From: Paenibacillus sp. JZ16
GTDB taxonomy: Bacteria; Bacillota; Bacilli; Paenibacillales; Paenibacillaceae
Direction of reading: 5' to 3'
Assembly (NCBI RefSeq): GCF_015326965.1
Contig: NZ_CP017659.1
Coordinates: 3,972,501 to 4,036,500 of the forward strand
Length of the DNA stretch: 64,000 nucleotides
This document shows, one piece after another, positions 35,846-44,064 of this stretch (position 1 is the stretch's first letter; each line of letters starts with the position of its first letter). The notes below the pieces were generated by a model, which was not told where the DNA came from, ran no database searches, and saw only the letters and a list, made by a program, of their open reading frames with translations. The position numbers and the translations under genes were made by a program.

Positions 35846-35916
35846 CTTGGATATACACTCCTTTGGGATTCGAATGATAAAGCCTCGACACTTCCCATTC
35901 TACGTTCTATGATAGG

Positions 35917-35932
35917 ATGAAAACGATAACAG
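35917..35932. promoter_or_regulatory. cre-like site between GH127 and AraC genes
   Basis: ATGAAAACGATAACAG fits the CcpA cre consensus except for the last base. It is about 70 nt upstream of the GH127 ATG and 50 nt upstream of the AraC ATG. Confidence 0.6.
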
Positions 35933-35981
35933 AAATGACCTAAATTCTTATACGATTTCACACTTACCTGGAGGGGATACC

Positions 35982-36806
35982 ATGACAGAACGGAGTGTTC
36001 TTTCCATTCCTTCACCGCCGCTCCCCTACTTCCTTGAATCCGGAAAAACGCATTATATGCCGGGCGAGTCGCATCCCAACCGGAGAAACCTTGGCGTCTA
36101 CGATCTCATCCTGGTTCAATGCGGCTGCTTGTTCCTGGGCGAGGAGGATATGCAGTGGGCGCTTGGCGCAGGGGATTGCGTTGTATTATTACCGGATGCA
36201 TACCATTACGCCGTACAGGGGTGTCAGGAGGAAACCGCCTTTTATTGGCTGCATTTTCAGACCGCAGCATCAGGCGCAGCCCGCGATGATTCGATCTCAC
36301 ACAACATAAAGCTGCCGAGGCATGGCCTTATCCCTTATCCGGAGCAAGCCTATCAGCTGTTCGATTCCCTGCACCTGCTGGCAACGGAACCGAGGTCCAC
36401 GGCATTTTGGCGCGAACAAACGCTGTTTATCGAGCTGCTGGAGCTGCTGGACCCGTCGAGATCGGATCAGGAACAATCGCGGGTACGCAAAGTCGCGGAG
36501 CAGGTGGAGTCCTATATCAAAATGCATTACCGCGAGCCCATCAGCAACGCACGTTTATCGTCCGACTTGCATTTCCACTACAACTACCTGACGCGCTGCA
36601 TGAAGGAATCGCACGGCGTAACGCCTACGGAATACCTGCTTCAATACCGCCTGGACCAGGCCAAGCGGCTGCTGCTGACCACCCAGTGGTCCATGGCTCG
36701 AATCGCGGAGCATGTGGGATTTCAATATCCGCCCTATTTCTCCCGCCGCTTCTCCGCACGTTTCGGCCTATCGCCGCTGCAATTCCGAAAGCAGTACACG
36801 GAGTAA
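35982..36806 (+). CDS. AraC-family regulator with cupin-type sensor domain
   Basis: A 274-residue AraC regulator. The N-terminal half is cupin-like (YDLILVQCGCLFLGEEDM, GDCVVLLPDAYHY), the usual sugar-binding arm. The C-terminal HTH pair covers about residues 175-272 (ISNARLSSDLHFHYNYLTRC, SMARIAEHVGFQYPPYFSRR, FGLSPLQFRKQ). GGAGGGG precedes the ATG. Its divergent partner is the GH127 gene, so it probably activates that gene in response to arabinose or an arabino-oligosaccharide. Unlike the regulator at 10971 it is soluble. Confidence 0.88.
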   Translation: MTERSVLSIPSPPLPYFLESGKTHYMPGESHPNRRNLGVYDLILVQCGCLFLGEEDMQWALGAGDCVVLLPDAYHYAVQGCQEETAFYWLHFQTAASGAARDDSISHNIKLPRHGLIPYPEQAYQLFDSLHLLATEPRSTAFWREQTLFIELLELLDPSRSDQEQSRVRKVAEQVESYIKMHYREPISNARLSSDLHFHYNYLTRCMKESHGVTPTEYLLQYRLDQAKRLLLTTQWSMARIAEHVGFQYPPYFSRRFSARFGLSPLQFRKQYTE

Positions 36807-36939
36807 GCCGCGGCATGGGATTTGGGGCTCCGCATTGTTATATTCTTCCGTTCGGGTGGCGGTGAGGGTGAGGGACAGCACGGCTCTTGATTGAGAGCAT
36901 CGAGCTGGGCAATGCCTTCCTTGCGGCTCAGCGTAAAAA

Positions 36940-36966
36940 GGGACAGGCCCCTTCCGGGCCCGTCCC
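36940..36966 (-). terminator. Terminator of the ArsR-SRPBCC-VOC operon
   Basis: GGGAC and GTCCC enclose GGCC/GGCC; on the minus strand a T-run (TTTTTACG) follows. It lies 25 nt past the VOC stop. Confidence 0.8.
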
Positions 36967-36990
36967 TATACCTGAATCACCTGCTCAAGA

Positions 36991-37392
36991 CTACGCTTCG
37001 CTTGGCAGGTTAAGCTGCCAGGATACGCCGAACTTGTCCGCGATCCAGCCGAACTTTTGGCTGAATCCATAGTTGTCCAGCGGCATCATCGCACCTCCGC
37101 CATCGATTAGTGCTCCGTACACCTTCTCGATCTCGGCTTCGGATTCGCAAGTCAGATAGATGGAGAAGGAAGGCGTGAACGTAAACTCATGTTTCACGTT
37201 GCTGTCGATGCACATGAACGTTTGTCCCTTCAACGAAAAGGTGGCATGCATGACGCTTCCCTCGGCTCCCGGCTGATCGGGGCCATAACGGGTAATGCTG
37301 ATGATTTCGGAATCCTCAATAATGGAAATGTAATGGTTCATGGCTTCTTCCGCGTTGCCCTGAAACATTAAAAACGGGGTCACACTCTTCAT
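36991..37392 (-). CDS. VOC family protein (PhnB-like, 3-demethylubiquinone-methyltransferase type)
   Basis: A 133-residue glyoxalase-fold protein. VTPFLMFQGNAEEAMNHYIS and the tail YGFSQKFGWIADKFGVSWQL are typical of PhnB-like VOC proteins. Enzyme function is not established. AAGGGAG lies 11 nt before ATG 37392. It is the third gene of an ArsR-SRPBCC-VOC operon, a common trio in Bacillales, and ends at a terminator. Confidence 0.87.
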   Translation of the reverse strand: MKSVTPFLMFQGNAEEAMNHYISIIEDSEIISITRYGPDQPGAEGSVMHATFSLKGQTFMCIDSNVKHEFTFTPSFSIYLTCESEAEIEKVYGALIDGGGAMMPLDNYGFSQKFGWIADKFGVSWQLNLPSEA

Positions 37393-37420
37393 CGATACAC
37401 ACGCTCCCTTATTCATTGGT

Positions 37421-37924
37421 TTAGGATGGATAGTTTATCTTCCCTGTCTCTAACAGCTGCTTCAGCCCCTCAAACATATAACCCCAACCATGCTCGGTTT
37501 GGTCATGGTATTCGGTCAGCGCTTTCTCAATATCCTCTGCGGTCCAGTCTTCCTCATGAGGGACAACGATCTCCTGGGAGAACGTCATTTCGCATCCTGC
37601 GTCCACGGCTTTGAACTCCACCGTAATGCGGTCCACAGTGTCGCTGAACTGGGGCATCTTGAAGGTGAGCACCAGCTTGCGCGGCCGGTCTATGACCAGA
37701 TACTCTCCAATGGCCCGGTACTCCTTGCCTTCCCGCACATCAACAATCTCCCAGGTTCCGCCCACGCGCGGATCGTTACGGGCGATTTTGTTCGTCGCTT
37801 CCAGCGTAAACAACCATTTACGCATCATGTCCGGGTTTAACCAGGCATCAAATACTCTTTCCGGTGCTACCTCAAATTGACGTTTCATGACCAGCGTGGT
37901 TGTAGAGGCATCCTCCAATGTCAA
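37421..37924 (-). CDS. SRPBCC (AHSA1-like) protein
   Basis: A protein of about 167 residues with the START/Bet v1-like AHSA1 fold: MKRQFEVAPERVFDAWLNPD, MMRKWLF, VGGTWEIVDVREGKEY and a final helix HGWGYMFEGLKQLLE. Such proteins bind hydrophobic ligands; those downstream of ArsR genes have no assigned reaction. The start is unclear: TTG 37924 opens the frame but TTG 37918 has better spacing from AAGGA, and ATG 37888 lies at the domain border. About 90 nt separate it from the ArsR stop. Confidence 0.83.
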   Translation of the reverse strand: MTLEDASTTTLVMKRQFEVAPERVFDAWLNPDMMRKWLFTLEATNKIARNDPRVGGTWEIVDVREGKEYRAIGEYLVIDRPRKLVLTFKMPQFSDTVDRITVEFKAVDAGCEMTFSQEIVVPHEEDWTAEDIEKALTEYHDQTEHGWGYMFEGLKQLLETGKINYPS

Positions 37925-38016
37925 TCATCCTTCTCTTATCAAAAGTGGTATTGCGTCTATTTCCCTACGTTACTCATCGTTGTCCAGGATGTTCAGCGGT
38001 ATTCCTAAGGATTCTT

Positions 38017-38361
38017 CTAGTGCTCCCCCCTCTTCGCTTTGTTCAGCTCGCGTTCAAGCACATCAAATTGCCGGGTCCAGAATCGTTCGTAGAATTGCAG
38101 CCATTCCAGCGCCCTGGACATGACACTCGGGTTCAGACGGCAGGTATGCGTCCGTCCATGGATGGACCGTTCGAGCAGGCCGGAGCGCTCCAGCACCTTG
38201 ATATGCTTGGAGGCTGCCGCAAGCGACATGTCAAACGGTTCAGCCAACTCAGATACCGTCCGTTCCTGCGATGCGATCATGCGCACCATCTCTCTTCGGG
38301 TCGGATCAGCCAATGCGTGGAAGATGTGATCCAGTTGTTCTTCGTCATTATGTTCAACCAT
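38017..38361 (-). CDS. ArsR-family repressor
   Basis: A 114-residue winged-helix repressor. ALADPTRREMVRMIASQ, TVSELAEPFDMSLAAASKHI and VLERSGLLERSIHGRTHTCR form the ArsR fold. It lacks the CxC metal site of ArsR proper, so it probably belongs to the SRPBCC-linked, non-metal class. The ATG lies 7 nt after the -10 element and no Shine-Dalgarno sequence precedes it, so the transcript may be leaderless. Two identical-spacing operators (38354-38369, 38394-38409) flank the promoter. First gene of the operon. Confidence 0.88.
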   Translation of the reverse strand: MVEHNDEEQLDHIFHALADPTRREMVRMIASQERTVSELAEPFDMSLAAASKHIKVLERSGLLERSIHGRTHTCRLNPSVMSRALEWLQFYERFWTRQFDVLERELNKAKRGEH

Positions 38362-38409
38362 ATGGTTAAATATAATGGATGGAACTCATAAAGTCAACCA
38401 ACCGGTTGA
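38354..38409 (-). promoter_or_regulatory. ArsR operon promoter with twin operators
   Basis: On the minus strand TTGACT (38392-38397), a 17-nt spacer and TATATT (38369-38374) form a good SigA promoter. Inverted repeats TCAACC-ATAT-GGTTAA (38354-38369) and TCAACC-AACC-GGTTGA (38394-38409) have the same half-sites and 4-nt spacers, and their centres are exactly 40 bp apart. One covers the start codon, the other the -35 box. Confidence 0.75.
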
Positions 38410-38428
38410 ATATTAAGCAATAAAAAAA

Positions 38429-38457
38429 GCCAAACCCTCATACTTAAAGGGCCTGGC
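38429..38457 (-). terminator. Terminator of the HAD gene
   Basis: On the minus strand GCCAGGCCCT pairs with AGGGTTTGGC (two G-U pairs) and is followed by seven T. Confidence 0.7.
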
Positions 38458-38516
38458 CGCGATAATTCTTTAACATAGTCCTGCTCCGGTGACACTTACG
38501 TTCGCCGCAGCATGTT

Positions 38517-39251
38517 TTATCCGATAACCTCATCCAGCAGCCGCTCCAGCTCGCCATAACTCGCCACGGTATGCTGCGGTTGATGCTCCGATTCCGGCCC
38601 AACGCTCCGGTGATTGAACCAAATCACATGCCAGCCTGCAGCCAATGCGCCAACCACATCATTGCGCCACGAATCGCCGATGTAATAGGAGCTCTTCGGC
38701 TCCGTGCCGGTCAGCCGGTTCACATGGTGGAATATCCGTGGATCAGGCTTGTCCCAGCCCACCGCACCGGATACGAACAACCGCTCCTCCGGTATGAGGT
38801 CACCCAGCTGCATAGCCGCGATTTTGTTCATCTGGTGTTCTGCCGGACCATTGGTGATCAAGCCAACGACATGCCCGGCATCCGTCAATTTCTTAAGAAG
38901 CTCCCGGGCGCCTTCAAACATCGTGATGTTATACTGCCGCTCCAGGTAGGCTTGCTGTACGGTTTCCGCCTCCTCAAGGGTCAGCCCTACGCCGAATTCA
39001 GCCAGCGCTAACTGGAACCGACGTCTGCGCATATCCTCAACCGCTTCCCCGTATGCCGCCGTGCCAGCCCCTCCGAGCTCTACAGACAGCTTGTCGCTGT
39101 AATAACGCATCCGATGATAAGCGGCTTCATATGGAAACGTGCCATCAGGGCGGGCAACCTTCTGAACGGCATCGCGAAAAGGCGCCAGATGGTCATACAA
39201 TGTATCATCCACATCGAAGAAGATTCCCTTCGGTGATATTGGTGTCTTCAT
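38517..39251 (-). CDS. HAD-superfamily hydrolase (YjjG/YfnB-like)
   Basis: A 244-residue HAD phosphatase. Motif I is FFDVDDTLYDH (nucleophile Asp and acid Asp), motif II LITNGP, motif III the Lys in GWDKPDP, and motif IV YIGDSWRNDVVGA. The cap domain between residues about 20 and 100 is helical (C1 type). Substrates for this branch are usually nucleotides or sugar phosphates. ATG 39251 follows GAGGG by 6-7 nt; ATG 39257 overlaps it. Single gene. Confidence 0.9.
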   Translation of the reverse strand: MKTPISPKGIFFDVDDTLYDHLAPFRDAVQKVARPDGTFPYEAAYHRMRYYSDKLSVELGGAGTAAYGEAVEDMRRRRFQLALAEFGVGLTLEEAETVQQAYLERQYNITMFEGARELLKKLTDAGHVVGLITNGPAEHQMNKIAAMQLGDLIPEERLFVSGAVGWDKPDPRIFHHVNRLTGTEPKSSYYIGDSWRNDVVGALAAGWHVIWFNHRSVGPESEHQPQHTVASYGELERLLDEVIG

Positions 39252-39457
39252 ACGCATCCCTCTTCCTCATTCGATCTCTCTATTGTACCCGCATCGGCAC
39301 CACCCGGGTCAAGCCTATCTGTTAATAAGTTCCTTTCCTATGATATGATGGAATTAGAGCGGCAGGACACATCAACTGGAGCATGAATCCTGACTCGCAG
39401 CAGCCAAGACCTCCAATTGCAAGGCCCGATTTATGTACCCGGATAAGGAGATGAATA

Positions 39458-40345
39458 ATGATGACCAAGGATATGACCGAAGTGTGGAGTAAGGATTTCG
39501 TTCCCGATGGCAACCGTGCCAGCAACGTGGATCGTTTCACCGGCTTTGAGGATACCTATGACCAGCATCGCCCCGAAGCTCCCCAGGAGGTTGTCACCCT
39601 GCTGACAGGCTATTTGGAGCGCAAGCCCTCTCTCGTTGTCGACTTGGGATGCGGAACGGGACTATCCTCGTTTGCATGGAAAGACGCAGCGGACCAGATC
39701 ATCGGCGTTGAACCGAATGACGATATGCGGGGCAAGGCCATGGCCAAACTGCAGTCGCTGCAGGAAGAGGCTGACGGCAGCCACGGTGTGCAGCTTGCCG
39801 ACATCAGGTTTGTCTCCGGCTATTCGAACCAATTGGCGCTCCCGGATCAGTCCGCGGACATCATCACCTGTTCCCAATCCTTCCACTGGATGGACCCGGC
39901 CAGCACGTTGAAGGAGGTTTCCCGCGTTCTGCGTGAGGAAGGGATATTCGCGGTATATGATTGTGATTGGCCGCCGAGCCTGACCTGGAAGGTCGAGCAA
40001 TCCTACCATGAGCTGATCGAATGGGCAGAGGCCACCATCGACCGCCATGTGGAGGCACAGGAAAAGGCCTATAAAGGGAATAAGAACGAGCATCTGAAGC
40101 ATATCCGGGAGAGCGGAGTGTTCCGGTTTTCCAAGGAGATCGTATTCCATCATATAGAGCCGTTCACCGCCGAACGATATACCGGCCTTGCCGTCAGTCA
40201 AGGCGGTATCCAGACCGTGTTCAAGCTGAAACAAACCGAATTGAACGATAAAATCGCACAGTTCCATGCGCTGGTCGAGGAGCACTTCCAAGGGCGGACA
40301 CTTCCCGTTATGCTCAGCTACCGCATGCGGCTTGGCATTAAATAA
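39458..40345 (+). CDS. Class I SAM-dependent methyltransferase
   Basis: A 295-residue methyltransferase with motif I VVDLGCGTGLSSF, the acidic residue of motif II (IIGVEPNDDM), and the post-motif SADIITCSQSFHWMDP, which is characteristic of the methyltransferase type 11 family (the FHW motif). The acceptor is unknown. AAGGAG lies 7 nt before the ATG. It converges on the symporter gene with only 41 nt between stops and no clear terminator. Confidence 0.87.
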   Translation: MMTKDMTEVWSKDFVPDGNRASNVDRFTGFEDTYDQHRPEAPQEVVTLLTGYLERKPSLVVDLGCGTGLSSFAWKDAADQIIGVEPNDDMRGKAMAKLQSLQEEADGSHGVQLADIRFVSGYSNQLALPDQSADIITCSQSFHWMDPASTLKEVSRVLREEGIFAVYDCDWPPSLTWKVEQSYHELIEWAEATIDRHVEAQEKAYKGNKNEHLKHIRESGVFRFSKEIVFHHIEPFTAERYTGLAVSQGGIQTVFKLKQTELNDKIAQFHALVEEHFQGRTLPVMLSYRMRLGIK

Positions 40346-40386
40346 AGCAAGAAGCATCGAAAGGGATAATCCCGAGGTATGAAGCG

Positions 40387-41925
40387 TCACCCCGGCTCGC
40401 GGGTACGAATCTCATCCGGGGCCACATGGGCAATGGCCTGCATCGTCTCGAATCGGCCGCTTGAGCCGACTTTGCCGGATAGCAGGGTACCGAGAATACC
40501 GCCAGCGAAACCAATCGGAATGGACACGATACCCGGATGCTTGAGCGGGAAAATCGCTTCCGCCCGGATCCAGCCGGCCCCGGGATCCATGACGTTAGGC
40601 CCCACGGCCATGAGCAGCAAGGAGGATATCAATCCGGCGGCAATGCTCGACATGGCCCCATACGTATTAAATCTCCGCCAAAATAGCGTGAACAGCAGCA
40701 CCGGCAGATTAGCCGAAGCCGCAACCGCGAACGCAAACGAAACAAGAAATGCCACATTCAGCTTCTGCGCGCCGAGGGCGAGCACAATCGAAGCAGTGCC
40801 AACCCCAATGGCCGAAAGCTTGGCCACTCTCATCTGCTGCGCCTCGGTCGCCCGTCCTCTGCGGAAAATGCTGCTATAGACGTCATGCGCAAATGCGGAG
40901 GATGCCGTCAGCACAAGCCCCGAGATCACAGCCAATATGGTTGCGAAAGCAACGGCCGATACAAAGGCCATTAAGAATTCACCACCCAATGCGCTTGCGA
41001 GAAGCGGCGCCGCCAGCTCAACCCGCTCCGACAAAACGGACCAATCGACGAAGGCAGCCGCCCCAAATCCAAGAAAAATGGTCATAGCATAAAAGATGCC
41101 GATCGTGAACGTTGCCGTTTTGACCGAAGAACGGACCGTACGCGGGTCTTTTACCGTGTAGAAGCGCGCAATAATATGCGGAAGTCCCGCTGTCCCTAAC
41201 ACCAGCGCCATATTAAACGACAGCATGTCGAGCGGGTGGTCGAACATATTGCCCGCCATCAGAAACTGCTCCTGCAACGGGGTCGCCCGCTTCATGGATT
41301 CGAATAAACCAAGCAGATCCCAATCGAATCTTGCCAGCACGATGAGACTCACGATAAAAGTGCTGCTCACCAGCAATATGGACTTGACGATCTGCACCCA
41401 GGAAGTCGCGAGCATGCCGCCGAACGTGACGTAAATGGTCATTAAGCCTCCGACCAGCACGATGGCGAGCGACGTTTCCAGCCCGAACAGCAAATGCACG
41501 AGCCACCCGGCACCGACCAGCTGGGCAATCATGTAGAACACCGTAATCATCATGTTGTTGACGGCGATACATCCGCGCAGCCGTTTCTCGCTGAACCGGA
41601 CCGCCACCGCATCCGCCATCGTATACCTGCCCAGATTATGAAGCGGCTCGGCTATGATGTACTGCACGATCACATAGGAGGCTAGAAAGCCGATCGAATA
41701 GAAAAAGCCGTCGAAGCCGTACACCGCAATGGAGCCCGCGATGCCAAGGAAGGACGCCGCGCTCATATAGTCACCGGAAATGGCCAAGCCGTTTTGCAGC
41801 CCGCTCAGACGATTGCCCGCTGCATAGAAATCATTCGTGCTCGTTGTCCGCCTGGCAGCATAATACGTAATCATTAACGTGCCGACCACAATCGCCAGAA
41901 AAAAAACGATGCCGGATATGTTCAT
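40387..41925 (-). CDS. Sodium:solute symporter (acetate-type, ActP/YwcA-like), copy 1
   Basis: A 512-residue SSS-family symporter with about 13 membrane helices. The SSS signature is visible as DYMSAASFLGIAGSIAVYGF and FYMIAQLVGAGWLV, and the C-terminal GFAGGILGTLLSG ends the last helix. Closely similar to the gene at 42061. In Bacillales this subfamily (YwcA/ActP) imports acetate or other short carboxylates with sodium. AGGAGG lies 7 nt before ATG 41925. It follows the copy-2 gene but a terminator lies between. Confidence 0.88.
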   Translation of the reverse strand: MNISGIVFFLAIVVGTLMITYYAARRTTSTNDFYAAGNRLSGLQNGLAISGDYMSAASFLGIAGSIAVYGFDGFFYSIGFLASYVIVQYIIAEPLHNLGRYTMADAVAVRFSEKRLRGCIAVNNMMITVFYMIAQLVGAGWLVHLLFGLETSLAIVLVGGLMTIYVTFGGMLATSWVQIVKSILLVSSTFIVSLIVLARFDWDLLGLFESMKRATPLQEQFLMAGNMFDHPLDMLSFNMALVLGTAGLPHIIARFYTVKDPRTVRSSVKTATFTIGIFYAMTIFLGFGAAAFVDWSVLSERVELAAPLLASALGGEFLMAFVSAVAFATILAVISGLVLTASSAFAHDVYSSIFRRGRATEAQQMRVAKLSAIGVGTASIVLALGAQKLNVAFLVSFAFAVAASANLPVLLFTLFWRRFNTYGAMSSIAAGLISSLLLMAVGPNVMDPGAGWIRAEAIFPLKHPGIVSIPIGFAGGILGTLLSGKVGSSGRFETMQAIAHVAPDEIRTREPG

Positions 41926-41991
41926 TTGCATGCCTCCTTCCGCTTCAGCCTGAAAGTCATGTTATATCTTTATTTTACGATAAAATGACAA

Positions 41992-42039
41992 AAAAAGGGC
42001 GATCCCCCGTGCTGCCAAGCAGCTGGATACACCCTTTTT
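41992..42039 (-). terminator. Terminator between the two symporter genes
   Basis: AAAAAGGG (41992-41999) and CCCTTTTT (42032-42039) enclose GCTGC-CAA-GCAGC; the minus strand continues in T. Copy 1 would need readthrough or its own promoter. Confidence 0.75.
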
Positions 42040-42060
42040 GGTCAAAGAATCGAATCCGGA

Positions 42061-43572
42061 TTACGCGCCCGTATTGGCCTTGACCAGCACTTCGGCATAC
42101 TTCGCTTCATCCTTGGAGGAGGATAACAGCGTGCCGATATAAGCTGCCAGAAAGCCAAGCGGAATAGAGATGATGCCCGGGTTGCTCATCGGAAAGATCG
42201 GATCGCCAATCAAAATGGCCTTTCCGGCCGGATCCCATATATTCGGACTAAGCGCCACAAGAATCACCGTGCTGATCAGCCCGGTCAGCATCCCGGTCAC
42301 TGCGCCTGTCGTATTAAACCTCTTCCAGAACACCGTGAACAGGATGACAGGTAAATTCGCGCTGGCCGCAACAGCGAAAGCGAGCGAGACAAGGAATGCT
42401 ACGTTCATCTTCTGAGCGAACAGCGCGAGCAGAATGGAGACAATGGATACGCCAATCGATGCGTACCGTGCCATCTTCAGCTGCTCCTTCTCCGACGATT
42501 CACCGCGGCGCACGATTTGGCCGTAGAAATCATGGGCGAAGGCGGATGCCGCGGACAGCACAAGCCCCGTCACCACGGCGAGGATTGTCGCGAACGCAAC
42601 CGCCGAGATGAACGCGAACAGGAAATCGCCGCCAATCGCTTTGGCCAGGAGCGGGGCAGCCATGTTACCCGCTTTATCGACCTCGGTAATATCCGCCGCG
42701 CCTACAAAGGCGGCAGCCCCAAAACCGAGAAAGATCGTCATGACATAGAAGATGCCGATAATCCAGGTAGCGTATACCACGGAGCTGCGTGCCGTCTTGG
42801 CGTCCTTAACGGTAAAGAATCGGGTCAAAATATGCGGCAGACCTGCCGTGCCGAGTACGAGCGCAAGATTGAGCGACAGCGTCTCCAGCGGGATTTTGTA
42901 TTTATTCCCCGGGTTCAGGAATGCCTCCTGCAGCGGCGTAGCCGTCTTCATATGATGGAACATCTGGGTCAGACTGAAATCGAATTTGGCGAATACGATC
43001 AGCGAGATGATGAACGTGCCAGCCATGAGCAGCACGGCCTTCGAGATTTGAACCCAACTCGTGGCATGCATGCCGCCGAAGACAACATAGATCGTCATGA
43101 GCACGCCGACAATCAGCACGGACGTGACATAGTCCAGTCCCAACAAAAGCTTAATCAGTGCGCCTGCCCCAACCAGCTGCGCGATCATGTAGAAGATGGA
43201 GATGGAAATCGTGTTCAGCGCTGCAACGCCGCGCACTTTCTTGTCGGAGAAACGAGCGGCAATCATATCCGCCACCGTATACTTCCCGAGGTTCCGAAGC
43301 GGCTCGGCGACAAGGTACAGCACCACCAGGTAAGCTACAAGGAAACCGATGCTATAAAAGAATCCGTCAAAGCCGACTAACGCGATCGAGCCTGCGATGC
43401 CAAGGAAGGAGGCAGCAGACATATAGTCGCCGGCGATGGCTGTCCCATTCTGCCAGCCCTTGAGCCCTCCGCCTGCCGTATAGAAGTCGCTGGTGTTGGT
43501 TGTTTTCTTGGCAGCGTAATACGTTATGATCAGCGTGAGCAATACAATTCCGCAAAACAACGCGATAGCCAT
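42061..43572 (-). CDS. Sodium:solute symporter (acetate-type, ActP/YwcA-like), copy 2
   Basis: A 503-residue SSS-family symporter parallel to the copy-1 gene along its whole length (DYMSAASFLGIAGSIALVGF, FYMIAQLVGAGALI, SLNLALVLGTAGLPHILTRF). The DUF485 gene precedes it by 6 nt, the arrangement of yjcH-actP in E. coli, so the two form a unit. The ribosome site is a weak GGGGG. The pair of paralogs suggests different substrates or affinities for carboxylates. The LytS/LytT system upstream is a candidate regulator. Confidence 0.9.
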   Translation of the reverse strand: MAIALFCGIVLLTLIITYYAAKKTTNTSDFYTAGGGLKGWQNGTAIAGDYMSAASFLGIAGSIALVGFDGFFYSIGFLVAYLVVLYLVAEPLRNLGKYTVADMIAARFSDKKVRGVAALNTISISIFYMIAQLVGAGALIKLLLGLDYVTSVLIVGVLMTIYVVFGGMHATSWVQISKAVLLMAGTFIISLIVFAKFDFSLTQMFHHMKTATPLQEAFLNPGNKYKIPLETLSLNLALVLGTAGLPHILTRFFTVKDAKTARSSVVYATWIIGIFYVMTIFLGFGAAAFVGAADITEVDKAGNMAAPLLAKAIGGDFLFAFISAVAFATILAVVTGLVLSAASAFAHDFYGQIVRRGESSEKEQLKMARYASIGVSIVSILLALFAQKMNVAFLVSLAFAVAASANLPVILFTVFWKRFNTTGAVTGMLTGLISTVILVALSPNIWDPAGKAILIGDPIFPMSNPGIISIPLGFLAAYIGTLLSSSKDEAKYAEVLVKANTGA

Positions 43573-43578
43573 AGTCGA

Positions 43579-43878
43579 TTACGCCCCCATATCCTTTTTA
43601 ATATCGTCCACCATACGATCGAACTGGGCCGCCTTGCGGGAGTACAGGATGCACAAGACCCATGTCATGACAAACTGCGCGAATGCAAATACCCATGCCC
43701 ACGTGATCGGGCCGATCGCAGGGTGGTTCAACACGTCGGTGTACGAAGTGAGAATCGGCAGCGCAAAGTAAAACAGAAGAAAAAAGACGGTCATCGGAAT
43801 AATGAACCGTTTCTTGCGGGAGAGCAGCGTTTTGAATTTTTCAGAATGCCATACTTCGGTATAGCTTTTTTCTTCCAT
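43579..43878 (-). CDS. DUF485 membrane protein (YjcH/YwcB-like)
   Basis: A 99-residue protein with two helices (IIPMTVFFLLFYFALPIL and AWVFAFAQFVMTWVLCILY) and the DUF485 layout. Such proteins are encoded just before ActP-type symporters and are thought to be accessory subunits. GGAGG lies 8 nt before ATG 43878. First gene of its unit; a cre-like palindrome is at 43927-43940. Confidence 0.87.
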   Translation of the reverse strand: MEEKSYTEVWHSEKFKTLLSRKKRFIIPMTVFFLLFYFALPILTSYTDVLNHPAIGPITWAWVFAFAQFVMTWVLCILYSRKAAQFDRMVDDIKKDMGA

Positions 43879-43926
43879 TGCCTTTCCCTCCATTAACGAT
43901 CAGGATTCTATGGCGTCTCCCATGAA

Positions 43927-43940
43927 TGAAAGCGCTTTAG
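43927..43940. promoter_or_regulatory. cre-like palindrome upstream of the DUF485-symporter genes
   Basis: TGAAAGCGCTTTAG matches the palindromic cre TGAAAGCGCTTTCA at 12 of 14 positions. It is about 50 nt before the DUF485 start. Acetate symporter genes are often under CcpA control. Confidence 0.45.
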
Positions 43941-44064
43941 AATGATTATATACAGGAGGATTGCCCGCGACCACAGCTCCTGCGCGAAACGTCCGATAGG
44001 GTGTGCGAAAGGGCGGATATGCCACCTGAACCGGGAGACCATCACCGTCCTTCCGCGCTTCCCC

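Noticed and set aside
40387..43572. The two symporter genes as one broken or frameshifted gene
   Set aside because: Both are full length with complete membrane domains and their own starts; they are tandem paralogs.
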